Positions 50,685-63,072 of a stretch of DNA of 64,000 bases are shown in pieces. Below the pieces are notes generated by a model. It searched no databases and had not been told where the DNA came from. It was given only the letters and a program-made list of their open reading frames with translations. Each line of letters begins with the position of its first letter. Position 1 is the stretch's first letter. The stretch comes from Peromyscus leucopus. Taxonomy: Eukaryota > Chordata > Mammalia > Rodentia > Cricetidae. Made by a program: the position numbers and the translations under genes. Where the stretch lies: contig NC_051071.1 in assembly GCF_004664715.2 (NCBI RefSeq), forward strand, positions 6,351,231 through 6,415,230, read 5' to 3'.

Positions 50685-50985
50685 CGTTTTCCTTGTTAAG
50701 GTGACCAAAGAGCAACGTAAGGGAGTTTATTATGGCTTATGATTTGAGCAGGTACAGTTATGGCAGGCAAGGCACGGAGCCAAGCTGCTCTATGGAGGAC
50801 GCAGGGTGGGGTGGGCTTAGCAGTTGCTTGCTCCTGTCTCCACAGTGGAATCGGTTTGCGGTGTAAACGTGAAGACCGCCCCCAGAGACTGTTCCCTCCA
50901 GTATTCCCTTCCTAAAAGTTACACAACTTTGTAAGACATCGCCACCAGCTGGGGACTGAGCGTGTGAACAGTTGAGCTGCCAAAA
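50685..50985 (-). mobile_element. MaLR-type LTR relic, antisense
   Basis: 'gtgaccaaagagcaacgtaa', 'ggagtttattatggctta' and 'ccagctggggactgagcg' follow the antisense family order, more diverged than the copy at 58,168. Confidence 0.45.
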
Positions 50986-51974
50986 CAGGTCTTCATTTTT
51001 TAGACTTTGGGATTAAACTTGGTGGACCAGGAAACCAAGTGCCTCAGTACAAACAAAATTCTCATTGGAATTTTATAACTCAATTTAATTCTAATAGTTT
51101 ATGTCTTTTATTTCTTTTCCTAAGGGCTCCTGAACTAAAAAGGTTTTACATCAGTATGTGAGGGCTTTGTTTTCCCCGATTTAAGCCATTTAGTCCTCTT
51201 CAGATTTTATTTTATTTTTCCAAGCCAGTATTACAATGAATTATGGTTTTGCTACAGTTGGAGAGTTTACAACCAGAGAGTCAGCAGTTAAGAGAATCCA
51301 TCTTCCGATTAGAGCGTCGGAGACAATAATAAAGATGCTCTAAGGTTCTGGGAAAATACGGCCTCATTGTCCAGAAGGCAGACATACACTGACTGGTAAG
51401 TGAAAATCAATTAACTAATTCTTTACAACAACAGAGATAGAAAAATAACCTGGGAACATTGTCAACTCTGATTCCTCAGGTGTAGCAGTCAGTGTATGAC
51501 TTTGCCACTTTATCATTCTATGTTTTTCCTACTATGGTGTTTTGACCTCATTTTATTCTGTTGTGTTCTCTATCAAGCCTTGCATGATTTTCACACCTGG
51601 CTTCACAGGACGTGTAGAATTTCTTGGGGCTGGTTGAGGCTGTGGTAGGGAGTAGGGTCTCATTCACCCCACTTACCTCATCGCAGATGCTTTCCAACTA
51701 AAGCACCCCTACATTAAACAAGTTGATTGTTTATACTTTTGCTTAATGTCTTCCTTGAAAAAAAAGTGACTTTAAAGTTAGAAAACCACTAATCTAACCT
51801 CATGAAACCAAAAGAGACAATAATTTTGGATGCTCAAGTCAGGCTTCTGGATCAGTAAATAGATGTTCCTGAACAATACTATTTCTTTTCTTTTTTGTGT
51901 GTCTTTGTGAAGCTGGGCCTTCACTTTCTCCTCTTTGTTTCCATCACCTGATCCTGGTTTTGTGAAACTGTGCT
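50986..51974. other. unassigned intronic DNA
   Basis: Unique-looking. No exon signal. Confidence 0.4.
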
Positions 51975-52600
51975 GGCCAGTTTCAAGCCAGCTTGATACA
52001 AGCTAGGGTCCTCTGAGAGGACAAGACCTCAGTTGGGAAAATGCCTCTAGAGCAGTGGTTCTCAACCTTCTTAACACTGCAACCCTTTAATACAGCTCAT
52101 GTTGTGGTGACCCCCAACCATAAAATTATTTTCGTTGCTACTTTATAACTGTAATTCTGTTACTGTTATGAACCATAATGTAAGTATCTTTGTTTTTTGG
52201 GGGTCTTAGGTGGTGAAAGGGTCGTTTGAACCCCCAGGGGGTCATGACCCACAAATTGAGAACCACTGAGATCAGGCTGCATGCAAGCCTATAGGACATA
52301 TTCCTAATTAGTGATTGATGCAGGAGAGCCCAGTCCATTGTGGGTGGGGCTGTCCCTGGGCTGGTGGTCTTGGAATCTATAAGAAAGCAGACTGAGCAAG
52401 CCATGAGGAGCAAGTCAGTGAACAGCTCCCCTCCGTGGCTGTATCAGCTCCTGCCTCCAGGTTCCTGCCCTGATTGGTTCCTGCCCTGATTGGTTCCTGC
52501 CCTGACTTTCCAATGATGGACTGAGATTTGGAAGTGCTTTCTTCCCCAACTTGCTTTTGGACATGGTGTTTCATCACAGCATTAGTAACTAAGACAGATG
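51975..52600 (+). mobile_element. ERVL-type LTR, split by a hAT element
   Basis: The left part contains 'ccagtttcaagccagcttga'. The right part has 'attcctaattagtgattgat', 'ataagaaagcagactgagca' and 'ccaacttgcttttggacatg', ending 'actaagaca'. A 16-bp unit GGTTCCTGCCCTGATT is tandemly repeated at 52,460-52,505. Confidence 0.65.
52053..52268 (+). mobile_element. hAT-type element (URR1-like), nested
   Basis: The termini are CAGTGGTTCTCAACC and GAGAACCACTG, near-perfect inverted repeats. The internal sequence matches the 21,329 copy. It is inserted in the ERVL-type LTR. Confidence 0.85.
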
Positions 52601-53884
52601 CCTTCTGGAAAGAAATCAAGCTTTTTGCTATCTGCCTAAAGCTACTGAGATGATGATAATATTTAAGATTCGTAGGAAGTAATGAATTTTTCCTAAGAAA
52701 CATAACTCAATGTTTCTATTTGAATCATGAGCCCTTGCCCCTTTCCTGTGCTAACCGATTCTTCCTTAGTCACTATGCATACAGAATCTGTTTTCATGGT
52801 TTGATTAGATCAGTGCTATCTTTTTATGATATCAGTGAGTCACCATTACAAAACTTTGAGTTCCAGTTTTAGTTCCTTATTCTGCCTTCAATTCCAAGTC
52901 TTACAAGAGCACAGACTTTTTTAGAGGCAGTTTCTTTTTATAGTATTCAGAATGCTAAATTTTATCAGCTTATAAGCAACTAAGCTAAATGGCTGCTTAC
53001 AGCTAATTCTATCTATAAATGAAATCCGAGGACAGTCTCCCTCTGCTACCCCTTATGCACACACACAAATGCATGCATAAGCCAAATGCTAGCAACACTG
53101 GAAGCTCAGCTCATGGCAGCAGGGTCTCTTGAAAGAGAAGTATGCATTACAGCCCAGGTGTCGTCATTCCATGCTGTCCTAGCTGCCAGAATGGTAAGTC
53201 AATGAACAGCAAGAAGAGTTGGCGAGAATTTACTAGGCACAGGGTGATTTACTTTCCTGTGGGCCAAGACATGTCCGGAGCCTAGCTCCACTCACAGGGT
53301 CCTTCAGCTTCCATAGTGGATGTGTAGGCTTTGAAATGATCAAATGATATGTCTACGCCATTCCCAGTCCACTACCCTCACCTCTCCCAGGCTCATCCAG
53401 CATACGTGGTAGATGAGGAGGAGGTAAGGACAAAGGAACACTGCCGGGAAAGCTTTGGTTCTTTGTCTCAGGATGCTTCTTTTTATCTTAATACTGGCTT
53501 GTGTACTTCATGGTCTCCAGCATTCAATTATAAACGCCTAAGTATCCAGAATTTCCTTGGTACTTCATAGTAGCCTCAAAACCCATCCACTTATAATCTA
53601 GATGGGAAGAGGCAAGGATTCTTCAACTTTCTCAAGGCTCCCTTGTGCAAACAGTATCAGTCCATTGTAGCAGAAACTAGAAACTTAAAAAGGAGCCTTG
53701 AGTATAGTGTCAATGTTTGACCATTCTGAGCCTTTATACACTTAAAAGACCTGGCGACAAGGTCTGAGGATGGTGGCAAATTCAAGCTGGCTGCCCAAAT
53801 TACAATTAACTCTTGATATCCCAGCTTCTGGTCAGGTAGTGTGGTATAGTGATTTCACAGACAGTAAATAAGAATGCTCATTCC
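52601..53884. other. unassigned intronic DNA
   Basis: Unique-looking, with no named repeat or exon. Confidence 0.4.
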
Positions 53885-54060
53885 GAGCCGGGCGGTGGTG
53901 GCGCCCCCCTTTAATCCCAGCACTCGGGAGGCAGAGGCAGGTGGATCTCTGTGAGTTCGAGGCCAGCCTGGACTACCAAGTGAGTTTCAGGAAAGGCGCA
54001 AAGCTACATAGAGAAACCCTGTCTCGAAAAACCAAAAAAAAAAAAAAAAAAAAAAAAAAG
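53885..54060 (+). mobile_element. B1 SINE, cricetid type, with target-site duplication
   Basis: GAGCCGGGCGGTGGTGGCGC start, cricetid-type right end and a long A tail. The duplication AATGCTCATTCC is found on both sides (about 53,873-53,884 and 54,066-54,077). Confidence 0.95.
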
Positions 54061-54077
54061 AAAGAAATGCTCATTCC

Positions 54078-55799
54078 TTCAACGCACTTGAAACTAAACA
54101 TTCTTATTGAATCTCATGTGAATTTTTTCTGTGTTCCATAGAAAGAAAATTAAATAAACAGATAAGCAGATAAAACCCCAGTCACTTACAAGAAGATTTA
54201 ATTTAAGCCTGGGTGGTGTTTGGATAAATTGCAAAGACACACATCTGTTTTCTCTCTTTTTCTTTCTCATAATTAACTGTATAATATTCCTTATTGAGTA
54301 GTTTAGATGGAAATGGCTCCTTTCAGTGTTTTAGTATACTCACTTTAGAGAAAGATTTTAATGTATAGTGGACTCCGATGAACCAGCTTTATCGGTAGGC
54401 CTCCACTTGTTATAGAAAATTTGGGAGAACTTGTCATTTCTGCTTTTGAGATCTGACAATGCACATAGTCCAGGGACAAATGGTTCCGATGAGTTAGAAA
54501 ATTTTGTCTTTATGGAGATGTCAAAATACAGAATAAGAGGAAGCCAGATCAGTCCTTACCTGACAAAAGCTATTTATTTATTTATTTATTTATCTGAGCT
54601 ACTGTTATGTGTTAGGCTTTGAGTTTCCAATTTATGGTCGTGCTTCCTGGCTACATGAGCTTATATTTACCTCTGGACATATGGTCCCTGACCTTGGTTG
54701 ATATCACCATGATTTTCAGTAATTAAATTGTGAACTATAAAATCTAGGGGAGATTTGGATGTAAAGTAGATCTTGGGAGTGTTGTTGGGGCCCACAGAGG
54801 TTTCCTAGTGAGATCTGAGCTTGCTTTACACAGCAGGGCTGCATAAGGGGGTGGATTGACCACATGCATGGTTACAGGGTGTTTGGAAGAGTCTGCACTT
54901 GGCTGTGCTAAGGGGAGGTCTTTTGCTTCACCCCTTGGCTTTTCTATAAATAGCCCATTAGAAGAGACAGAATGGGCTGGTGGGTTTTGACCCAGACCTC
55001 CCTAGGCTATCCTGTGTTTCTATCTGTCTCTCTCCCTCTATATTTCTATCTAAATATTTCTCACTTCTCACTCAAGAGTACCCTGGGGGAAAATGTGGGA
55101 GCAGGTCCCCCACAGAGTGTTGGGGAGATTACAGTCAGTCCTCAGTGGAGACTCACCTACTGTGTAAGGAAATGTAGCACCAGATGCTGGAAAGGCAGCA
55201 AGGATGACACACTGCTGGGCTAGCTATGTCCTCTTTGCAAGAGGCTCCCAATGGGAGTAGAATAGTTTGTTTCTTCTCTACATTGTGTCATAGCTTAGAG
55301 GACTTTGGTTCTGGGGTTGGAATTCTGTGGTGGTGTCTTTACATATATGTCATATGCCTGGGGTAAGAGAAGTGGTGTTCTTTGGGCAATCTGTGCTGTC
55401 TAGGGGAGATTCCAGAGTTTCCATGTGGTCCAGTGGCAACCTGAATGTTCATTTTGGCGGAAAGAATAGCAGGTGTGAAAAACTCCTTTAGAGCTGAGTT
55501 AGCATGGCTGGAGAGAGACTCCATGGAGTGGGCCACATTCCTCTGGGCATGTCCTGTTTCTCACTTGTAGGAATGTGCTCTCATCCCCTCTTTTCATCTC
55601 TTAATCCTGGTGTGTGCACTTCTCCCTGTCATACCTGCTCCTGGGAAGCATGTGTCCTTCACTCGCTTGGTTGTTATTTTCAGCATGTTCAAAGGCTGTT
55701 GTCACTGTTGTCATATTTGGTTCTAGCGATTCCTAGACACTTTAGAAATAAGGTTATTTTTCTTTTTCTTTCTTTCTTTTTTTTGATGTTTTTTGCTTT
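54078..55799. other. unassigned intronic DNA
   Basis: Unique-looking except for a (TTTA)n run at 54,571-54,593. Confidence 0.4.
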
Positions 55800-55935
55800 T
55801 TTTTGAGATAGGGTTTCTTTTGTAACAGTCTTGGATCTCACTTGTAGACCAGGCTGGCCTTGAACTCACTGAGATCCACCTGCCTCTGCCTCCCAAGTGC
55901 TGGGATTAAAGGAATGCACCACCACCTGGCTTGAA
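55800..55935 (-). mobile_element. older B1 SINE, antisense
   Basis: 'gagatagggtttcttttgta', 'gaccaggctggccttgaact', 'gtgctgggattaaagg' and 'ccaccacctggctt'. It lacks the cricetid-type right-end sequence. Confidence 0.85.
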
Positions 55936-55984
55936 AGCATAGTTTTAATAAAATGAAAATATCTAAAACTAGCATTGCAATCAT

Positions 55985-57500
55985 TTTTATTTTCACTGGT
56001 GTTCCTCCTTCAGTGAACTACCCAAAGAAGTAGTGTCGCCACCTGGGGGACCAGCCTCCAGCAGCATGGGGCTCAAAGGGAATCAATCCACAGAGTCTGC
56101 AGGCACTAAGACTTTATCTGAGGGTTAGGGAAAAAGACACTCACACACTCTCTTGATGGCTTCCTTCAAACCTTTTCTTTATTCTTCTTCATTCTCTATT
56201 CTTTATTTTCCTGGTGATTTCCTTCTTTCATTCTTGATGTTTTCATTTTATCTCCTTCTAACTCTCTCATTCTTGATGTTTTTATTTAACTCATTTTAAC
56301 TCTATCTTTAGTATTTTCCTTACAACTTATATACCCCAGCAAAATCTTCCAGGCAGTATAAAAATTACAATGTTGTTACATTCTGTTTTTCAAGTGAATG
56401 ATTACAATGAATACAAGTAAAAAAAAAAATCATGTTTTCCATATCCCTTACTTGGTTAAGCATTTTATGTATTACAGTTGAAAAACAAATGATTCCAAGA
56501 TCCACATACATTCATATCCAAGCAACTTGTGTAAGCAAGCAAGATATCCTTTTACTGGCAAGCTGCATTTTGTGGTTATAAAAAAAGGACCAATCACTTT
56601 ATTACTTATCTTATAAGGAATCTTAAAGGAATCACAAGCCTAAACTGTATATGAAAAACAATCAGTCAGCTCTGCTTTAAATCTTTAGGGTGCATACACA
56701 CTCGTTAATAGTTTCTTATATCAGGAGATTGAAGGCAGAAATGGGTATAAGGAATCAATCATCACCTTTGGTCATCAACCAGTCCTAGCAGGAAAGATAC
56801 TGTAGCTAATGATAATTGGCTGCGTTGTTCTTGTTCCCTGACCTTAGCCAGTTCCTCATTCAACTTCGTGCTTTTCTAAAACTTTAGATTGCCTTCTTGG
56901 GTTTTTCATCTCAAAGCTATTTGACAAAAACACCTTAGTCTAACTTTATGTTATTTTCAAAGCTTTGTTTCGGCTATGATGCACTCCAAAACCTATGTAC
57001 ACATCTCCCAACATTAAGGTTAAAAGAATTAAGCTAGCTGGGCTACTGGGACTCAATTGTTTTTCTTAATTATTAACCTTAGCCACAGTCTGTATGGTTC
57101 CTCAATAAAAATTCATGGTTCTAGCTGTGTAACACTTCCTTGTTTTATTTTTAATCATCAAAACTATTTAAACTAACATTATTAATTATCAATTAGACAA
57201 TACAGCTCAGGAAGAAACCATCTTCATAATAATCCACAGATAAAAATGCCCACTAGAACGGAATGTTTCCATGAGATAAACACACTACATTACAGGCAGT
57301 GGGGATCTCATTCACACCATGCCAGATACCAGAGAAACACAGCAGCAGCAACCATGAAAGGCACAGCAGAAGCAAAAGACGTTCTGGAGTCTGTGGTCTC
57401 AGAGCCTTGTCTATCTGAGATTCAGTCATCAGGGATTTTCCTCCTGGTGTGCTGACACCTGAACTTCAATTGCCACCTGCTGCTCCTCTGACATGACCAT
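55985..57500 (-). mobile_element. class II ERV-like LTR and flanking ERV-like DNA, antisense
   Basis: Reversed, the stretch from 57,013 begins TGTTGGGAGATGTG, the same nonamer that opens IAP-type LTRs. It reads on through about 1 kb of A+T-rich LTR-like sequence to a G+C-richer patch near 56,030-56,090. DNA at 57,014-57,500 may be further element sequence. Boundaries are uncertain and no viral gene frame is visible. Confidence 0.45.
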
Positions 57501-57918
57501 TGGAATACTGGATGCTACCTCTCGCTCTTGATTGTCTAACTTTTCAGACCATATACAGACATAGGCAATCTGTCCCCCCAAGCACTCCTTTTATCTGTCT
57601 CCATCTCTGCTGTTATTTCCTTAGCTCAGACCCACATTGCTTCTCTCTTGGGGCCAAAGGTCATGGGCCCCTCACCTTTACTTTCCCATCCTCTCTGATA
57701 CCTTCCCATTTCAAAGAGCCCTGGATTTCAGAGTAATTGTAATAAAATCTCTATTAGAGTAGCCTGATTCTCTGATAATAAGTCAATAGTAGAATTTCAT
57801 TACCTCCAAAATAAAACCCAGTCTCTCTCTCTTTTTTTCTTTTGTATGTTGTACAGAAAATCTGTTGTACAGTTTAGCTCTTATACCACATATTTAGGTT
57901 GCTTTATCCTTCTTACAT
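57501..57918. other. unassigned intronic DNA
   Basis: Nothing recognised. Confidence 0.4.
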
Positions 57919-58103
57919 AGTAGTTCTCAATCTATGAGTTTTTTTCAGGGGTTGCTTAAGATCATCAGAAAACATAGATATTTACATTGCAATTCATAGC
58001 AGTAGCAAAATTAGAGTTATGAAGTAACAATGAAAATAATTTTATGGTTGGGGGTTACCACAGCATGAGAGTCACAGCGTTGGGAAGGTTGAAAACCACT
58101 GCT
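57919..58103 (-). mobile_element. hAT-type element (URR1-like), antisense
   Basis: Starts 'agtagttctcaatctatgag' and ends 'ggttgaaaaccactgctc'. Internal 'ttttatggttgggggttacc' is the reverse of the other copies' central module. Confidence 0.75.
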
Positions 58104-58167
58104 CTAACATCCACAGTTCAAGCTGCTCTGGATGTAGCTGGCTGCTTGCTTCTAAGTATTTGCTAGG

Positions 58168-58520
58168 TATATGTTTTAGTTAGGCCTTTATTGCTGTGGA
58201 TAGATGCCATGACCATGGCAACTCTTATAGAGGAAAGTATTTAATTGGGGCTGACTTTCAGTTCAGAGGTTTAGTCCATTATCATCATGGTAGGAAGCAT
58301 GACAGCATGCAGGTAGACACAGTGCTCGGAGAGGTACCTGAATTCTTCATCTAGATCCTCAGGAAACAGGTAGAAAGAGAGACTGGTCAGGCTCGAGCAT
58401 CTGAAACCTCAAAGCCCACCTCCAGTGACAAGGCCACAGGCCATACCTACTCCCAAACCTACCTCCAGTAACTCCACTCCTTGAGTTTATGGGGGCCATT
58501 TTTATTCAAATCACCACAGT
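58168..58520 (-). mobile_element. MaLR-type solo LTR, antisense
   Basis: A clear copy: 'ttagttaggcctttattgct', 'gatgccatgaccatggcaac', 'aggtttagtccattatcatc' and 'tttttattcaaatcaccaca'. Confidence 0.75.
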
Positions 58521-59534
58521 ATATCTGGCCAAATTTTGCACTGGAAAGCCTTTTCTGGTGTTCCATTTCCTTGCCAAATGTTTCATTGCTGTGTTTTGTA
58601 GCATCCCATAGCATTTATTTGAGCATAATAGTTTGTTTACTGTCTGTCTTCCCAATTCTAATTTAGACCTCTTAAGGGAAGTAAATCCTTTGTTTCCTTC
58701 CATCAATACTTGGAATAATAGTGCTCTTGGTAAGTGTCTGTGAGGTGGCTGGCTGAGTGAAGCCTGCGGGGATCCCATTCTGGATTTCTCTTTGAGGAGC
58801 AGTGTTCTGTGTGGACTTAACAGTGGGAGAGAGGAGGCTTTGGTTCATATTTGATAGGGAGAATGTATCACTTTCTGTATTGTTCACACTATAAGGGAAA
58901 ACGTATTTATTTGGGAAGATAAATAGGGATGATCTTTATCTACAAACCATATCACTTGATTATTTCTATGTGTGTATCACCAAAATATAAAGTTCACTGA
59001 TGAATGTCAAGACAAGCTTTCTGCTGTGTCTAACTGAACTTGTGACCCTTTTCCTGCGTCCCCCAGTGAACAGCCTGTATTTCCACAGAAATTCTATTAG
59101 AAGCTGCCTGACAGGGAGAAGAACATGCTTTTTGGAGCCAGGTGCCCTCTGCACAGATTCTGGCTTGAGTTTTTCATAAGCTTCGTGCCAGTGGGGAGGC
59201 TTACACTACTATTCAATAGCTCATCTTCCTTAGAAAGTGTGGGTAGCGGTTCTGGAGAATGCTGATGAGTGCTAGAAGTTTTGCCTTTTTTGCTCCATAG
59301 AGAACATAATAGTTCACTTCCGTTTTTATTTGTTTGACAACAGAATAGCCATCTCCTTTAACTCTTAGTTGCTGATTGTGTCGTTTCAACCTGGGCAGCT
59401 AAAAAGCTAATGTAGTTATCATTAATGATGCACAAAAGGGACATAACCTCACAGAATCAAGAAAACTCAAGGGGAAGAGCTCTCCATTCATAGCGTCTTA
59501 GTCAGGGCTCCAGACTTTCCTGTGTGTCCTTTAT
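58521..59534. other. unassigned intronic DNA
   Basis: Unique-looking, with no exon signal. Confidence 0.4.
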
Positions 59535-59655
59535 TATTCTATTTTGAGACAGGCTAGTTTTGAGCTTGATATATAACTGAGGATGACCCTGAACTCCTGA
59601 TCATGTCTCTGTCTCCCTGGTGCTGGGATGGCAGTCATAGGCCACCACGTCCAGT
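59535..59655 (-). mobile_element. old B1-like SINE relic, antisense
   Basis: 'ttttgagacaggctagttt', 'gaccctgaactcctgatcat' and 'ctggtgctgggatggcag' follow antisense B1 order with heavy divergence. Confidence 0.6.
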
Positions 59656-60605
59656 TCACTTACATCAGAGATCACTTTAGCCACTGTAGTTTGCCAAAGC
59701 AGTAAGCAGTGAGCTAGGCTCTGGCTGTCTTTAGACTTCAGGAGTTTAGGTCCACTTAGTCCTGGAATTAAGTCAACATTTCACATTTATCTGTCATTTA
59801 TCCCCCCTGTAGACAGGCTGTGAGTGGCTCCATGGCAAAAAAGAACTGGAGCACCTTTTCTGACAAAGATCTGCCTCTAAGTTAGGATCAGGTGTGTGTG
59901 GCCAAGAGGTGAAGCTAAGAAGCTAAAATTACCTACTGGAAACAAAATTAGTTCTTCTAGGAACTGCCTTTTTGTGGAGTATGCTGGGGGAAGGGGGCAC
60001 AGATGACTTCTGTTTGGGTAGCTATACTCTAGGAACTAGGCCAAACAGGCATTGAACTGCCTCTTAAAATTTTTATTATTCTGCACTCTAGGAACCCATT
60101 GAAAAAGAGACTAATGCACATTTAATGACTGGATTTTAAAGAGTATTTATTTCAAGTATAAAAGTTGCTGTTGAAGTGATTTTCTTTTCTGCCTTGTCTC
60201 AATTTAGGCACAGACAGAGCAAATCCTCATAATGGGAAATAGAACAACCCAAATAGCCACTTTTCATAAGTGTGGCCTGATCACAGAGGCTGCAGGTTGG
60301 TGGGGAAGCTTCATAGTGAACCGAAAGTTTAGGGAAGGTCAATAAGCAGCAGGTAATGAGAGAAGCATGTTGCATCAATAAAACTGTGTAGACATGTGGA
60401 CCAGGATTGGCTGGTGGAAGATGGTGATTCTGAACACTACTAAGATATGACTAAATGGCTTAGCACAACTTTCTGGGGGAAAAGCTTCTATCAGTGTACT
60501 GTGTAAAACACACAGGTTTAAATCCTGGCACTTCCAATTGCTACTTGAATGACTTTAGACAAATTATATAACCTTGGGACTTAGATTTCTCATTAAAAAA
60601 TAATT
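59656..60605. other. unassigned intronic DNA
   Basis: Nothing recognised. Confidence 0.4.
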
Positions 60606-60798
60606 TATGTGTATGTGTGTTTTACCTGCATGCATGTCTATATACCATGTGTGTGCACTACCCATGGAGGGCAGAAAGAGGGTCTCCTGGGGCTGGAGTT
60701 ACAGAGGGTAGTGAGCTGGCATGTGGGTGCTAGAATTGAACCTGGGTTCTCTGGAAGAGGACCTAGTGCTCTAAACCACCAAGCCATCTCTCCAGCCC
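60606..60798 (-). mobile_element. B2/B3-type SINE, antisense
   Basis: GT-rich start, 'catgtgggtgctagaattga', 'acctgggttctctggaagag' and 'aagccatctctccagccc'. Confidence 0.8.
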
Positions 60799-61011
60799 AA
60801 GGGCTCTCATTTTTAAGAAGAGTTTTGTAATAATTCCCACTTTGTAGAATGTTGAATTAAGAGAATGTGTAGGTAAATCAATGATGCCTGTATGCAGTAA
60901 GTGCTACACAATGTCTAATCTGAATTGCTGTTTGCAAACTATAGGTGAGGATCAATGATAAGGTAAGTGGGAAGCATGCATATGGTCAGTAAGTTTTGTG
61001 GTTGTGATGGT

Positions 61012-61373
61012 TTGATTAGGAATGGCCCCCATAGGCTCAAATATTTGAATGCTTGGTCACCAGGGAGTGGCACTACTTGAGGGATTAGGCTGGAACAGGT
61101 TGTTGGAGGAAGTACGTCACTAGGGGTGGACTTTGGGATTTCGAAAGCTTAAACCAGGCCCAGTGTCACTCTCTGCAGGCTGCCTATGAATCTTGATGTA
61201 GAATTCTCAACTTTTCCAGTGCCATGTCTGCCTACCTGCTGCCATGCTCCCTGGCATGATGGCAATGAACTAAACCTCTGAAACAATAAGCAAGCCCCAG
61301 TTAAATGCTTTTCTTTATGAGAGTTGCCAGGATCATGGTGTCTCTTCACAACAATAAAATACTGACTAAGACA
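61012..61373 (+). mobile_element. MaLR-type solo LTR, sense
   Basis: 'ggagtggcactacttgaggg', 'gccatgtctgcctacctgct', AATGAACTAAACCTCTGAAA, CCCAGTTAAATGC and an end 'actgactaagaca'. This is the sense-oriented copy of the family at 58,168. Confidence 0.75.
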
Positions 61374-61389
61374 GTGACTCATGCTTAGG

Positions 61390-62160
61390 TATATGGTTCA
61401 TTTTGAATTAATTTTTATCAAGTTGTAAAGTTAGTGTCCACATTTTTTGGATCCATGTAGACCACCAGTTGTCTCAGTGTCTTCTGAAAGGATGTTCTTT
61501 CTCTACTGAACTATTCATTTGTTAAAGATTAATAGATAAAATTATGTAGATCCATTTCTGAGTCCTCACTTCTGTTTCATTGATATTGTGTCTATTCTTT
61601 TGGTAATTTCACATTGTGCTAATAGTTACACAGTGGTTGTTTGGAGTAATTATAGAGTTTGTTTTAGATGACTACGATAAGCCCGTTGTTCTTCAGCATT
61701 GTGTTAGCCATTCTTGGTCTTTTGTTTACCTACCTAAACATTAAAAACAATGCACGGATACACATAAAAATGTTTTGTTGGAAATTTTATTAAATTCCAC
61801 TAAACTTGTAGATCAAGCTTAAAAGAAATGGAATCTTCATTATATTGAGTCTTGTTATCCATGGGCAAATATTGCCTCTCAATTTATATCCATCATTTTT
61901 TTTCCCACCAGTTTTGTAGTTTTCTGCATGTAGACTTATTTTATTAGCTATCAAGTATTTTACATTCTTCTAGCTGACTCGTAATTCTAGCTGTTCACTG
62001 ATACAGTTCTTAGCAATAGTTCTTTTATAACCTAATCTTCTTTGACCTTGCTCTCCCCACTCACTAGTTTTAGAAAGCTTTAATTTCTTATCAATTTTGG
62101 AGATTTCCTACTTATGCCATCTGCCAATGTAAATGCCGTGTTATTTCTCTTTCCAGATTC
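61390..62160 (-). mobile_element. old L1 fragment, antisense
   Basis: 'ttctctactgaactattcat', 'gtctattcttttggtaattt', 'attaaattccactaaacttg' and 'gttttgtagttttctgca' are antisense ORF2 3' text, much diverged. It is interrupted further on by a B2 and a hAT element and may resume at 62,400-62,527. Confidence 0.55.
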
Positions 62161-62189
62161 TATAGTATATATTTTCTTTTCTTGTCTTA

Positions 62190-62397
62190 TCTTTTTTTTT
62201 AAAAAACTCTTTTTTTTTTTTAAGATTTATTTATTATGTATACAGTGTTCTGCCTACATGTACACTTACAGGCCAGAAGAGGGCACCAGATCTCGTTACA
62301 GATGGTTGTGAGCCACCATGTGGGTGCTGGGAATTGAACTCGGGACCTCTGGAAGAGCAGTCAGTGCTCTTAACATCTGAGCCATCCCTCCAGCCCC
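62190..62397 (-). mobile_element. B2 SINE, antisense, with target-site duplication
   Basis: 'aagatttatttattatgtat', 'agaagagggcaccagatctc', 'ggttgtgagccaccatgtgg' and 'tgagccatccctccagcccc'. TTTTCTTGTCTTA flanks both sides (62177-62189 and 62398-62410). Confidence 0.95.
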
Positions 62398-62527
62398 TTT
62401 TCTTGTCTTATTATGTGAAATGAGACTTCTAGTACAATGTTGAGCAGGAATGGAGAGAGAATATCTCATCTTATTCAGGATCTAGACTCTAGCTTCTTAC
62501 TATTAAATGTAGAGTTCATGGCTAGAT

Positions 62528-62697
62528 CAGTGGTTCTGAACCTTTGGCAAACCTCTATCTCTAAAACTATTTTCATTATAATTCATAACAGTAGCAAGAT
62601 TACAGTTATGAAGCAGGAAAACAACTTTTTGGTTGGGGGTCACCACAACATCAGGAACTGTATTAAAGGGTCACAGCATTAGGAAGGTTGAGAAATA
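62528..62697 (-). mobile_element. hAT-type element (URR1-like), diverged
   Basis: CAGTGGTTCTGAACC start, internal 'tttttggttgggggtcacca', and AAGGTTGAGAAATACT end. Confidence 0.75.

Positions 62698-62700
<3 letters not shown>

Positions 62701-62748
<48 letters not shown>
62701..62748. repeat. (GT)n microsatellite
   Basis: A perfect GT run, 48 bp, directly abutting the hAT end. Confidence 0.95.
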
Positions 62749-62749
<1 letters not shown>

Positions 62750-62754
62750 CATGA

Positions 62755-63072
62755 GTACATGTGTGTATGTGTGTATGTGCCTATGTTTGTGTATGTGCAT
62801 ATGGAGATCAGAGGACAACCTCAGGGATAATTGCTCAGATGTCACATACTCTTACTTTTGAGACAAGGTTTTTCAGTGGCCTGAAACTCACCAAGCAGGC
62901 TAAACTGGCTGCCTGGAGAACGCAGGGATTTAGCCCTCTCCACTTCAACACTCCTGTGATTACAGTCATATGCTACCATGCCTGACTATTTCTGCAAGGA
63001 TTCTGGAGCTTGAGCTTGAATTCTTGTGCTTTCAAGACCAGCACTCTACTGACTGAGCCATCTATTCAGCAC
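62755..63072 (-). mobile_element. B4/B3-type composite SINE, antisense
   Basis: GT-rich start, 'gagacaaggtttttcagtgg', 'ctgtgattacagtcatatgc' and 'actgactgagccatctattc' at the tRNA-like head. Confidence 0.65.
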
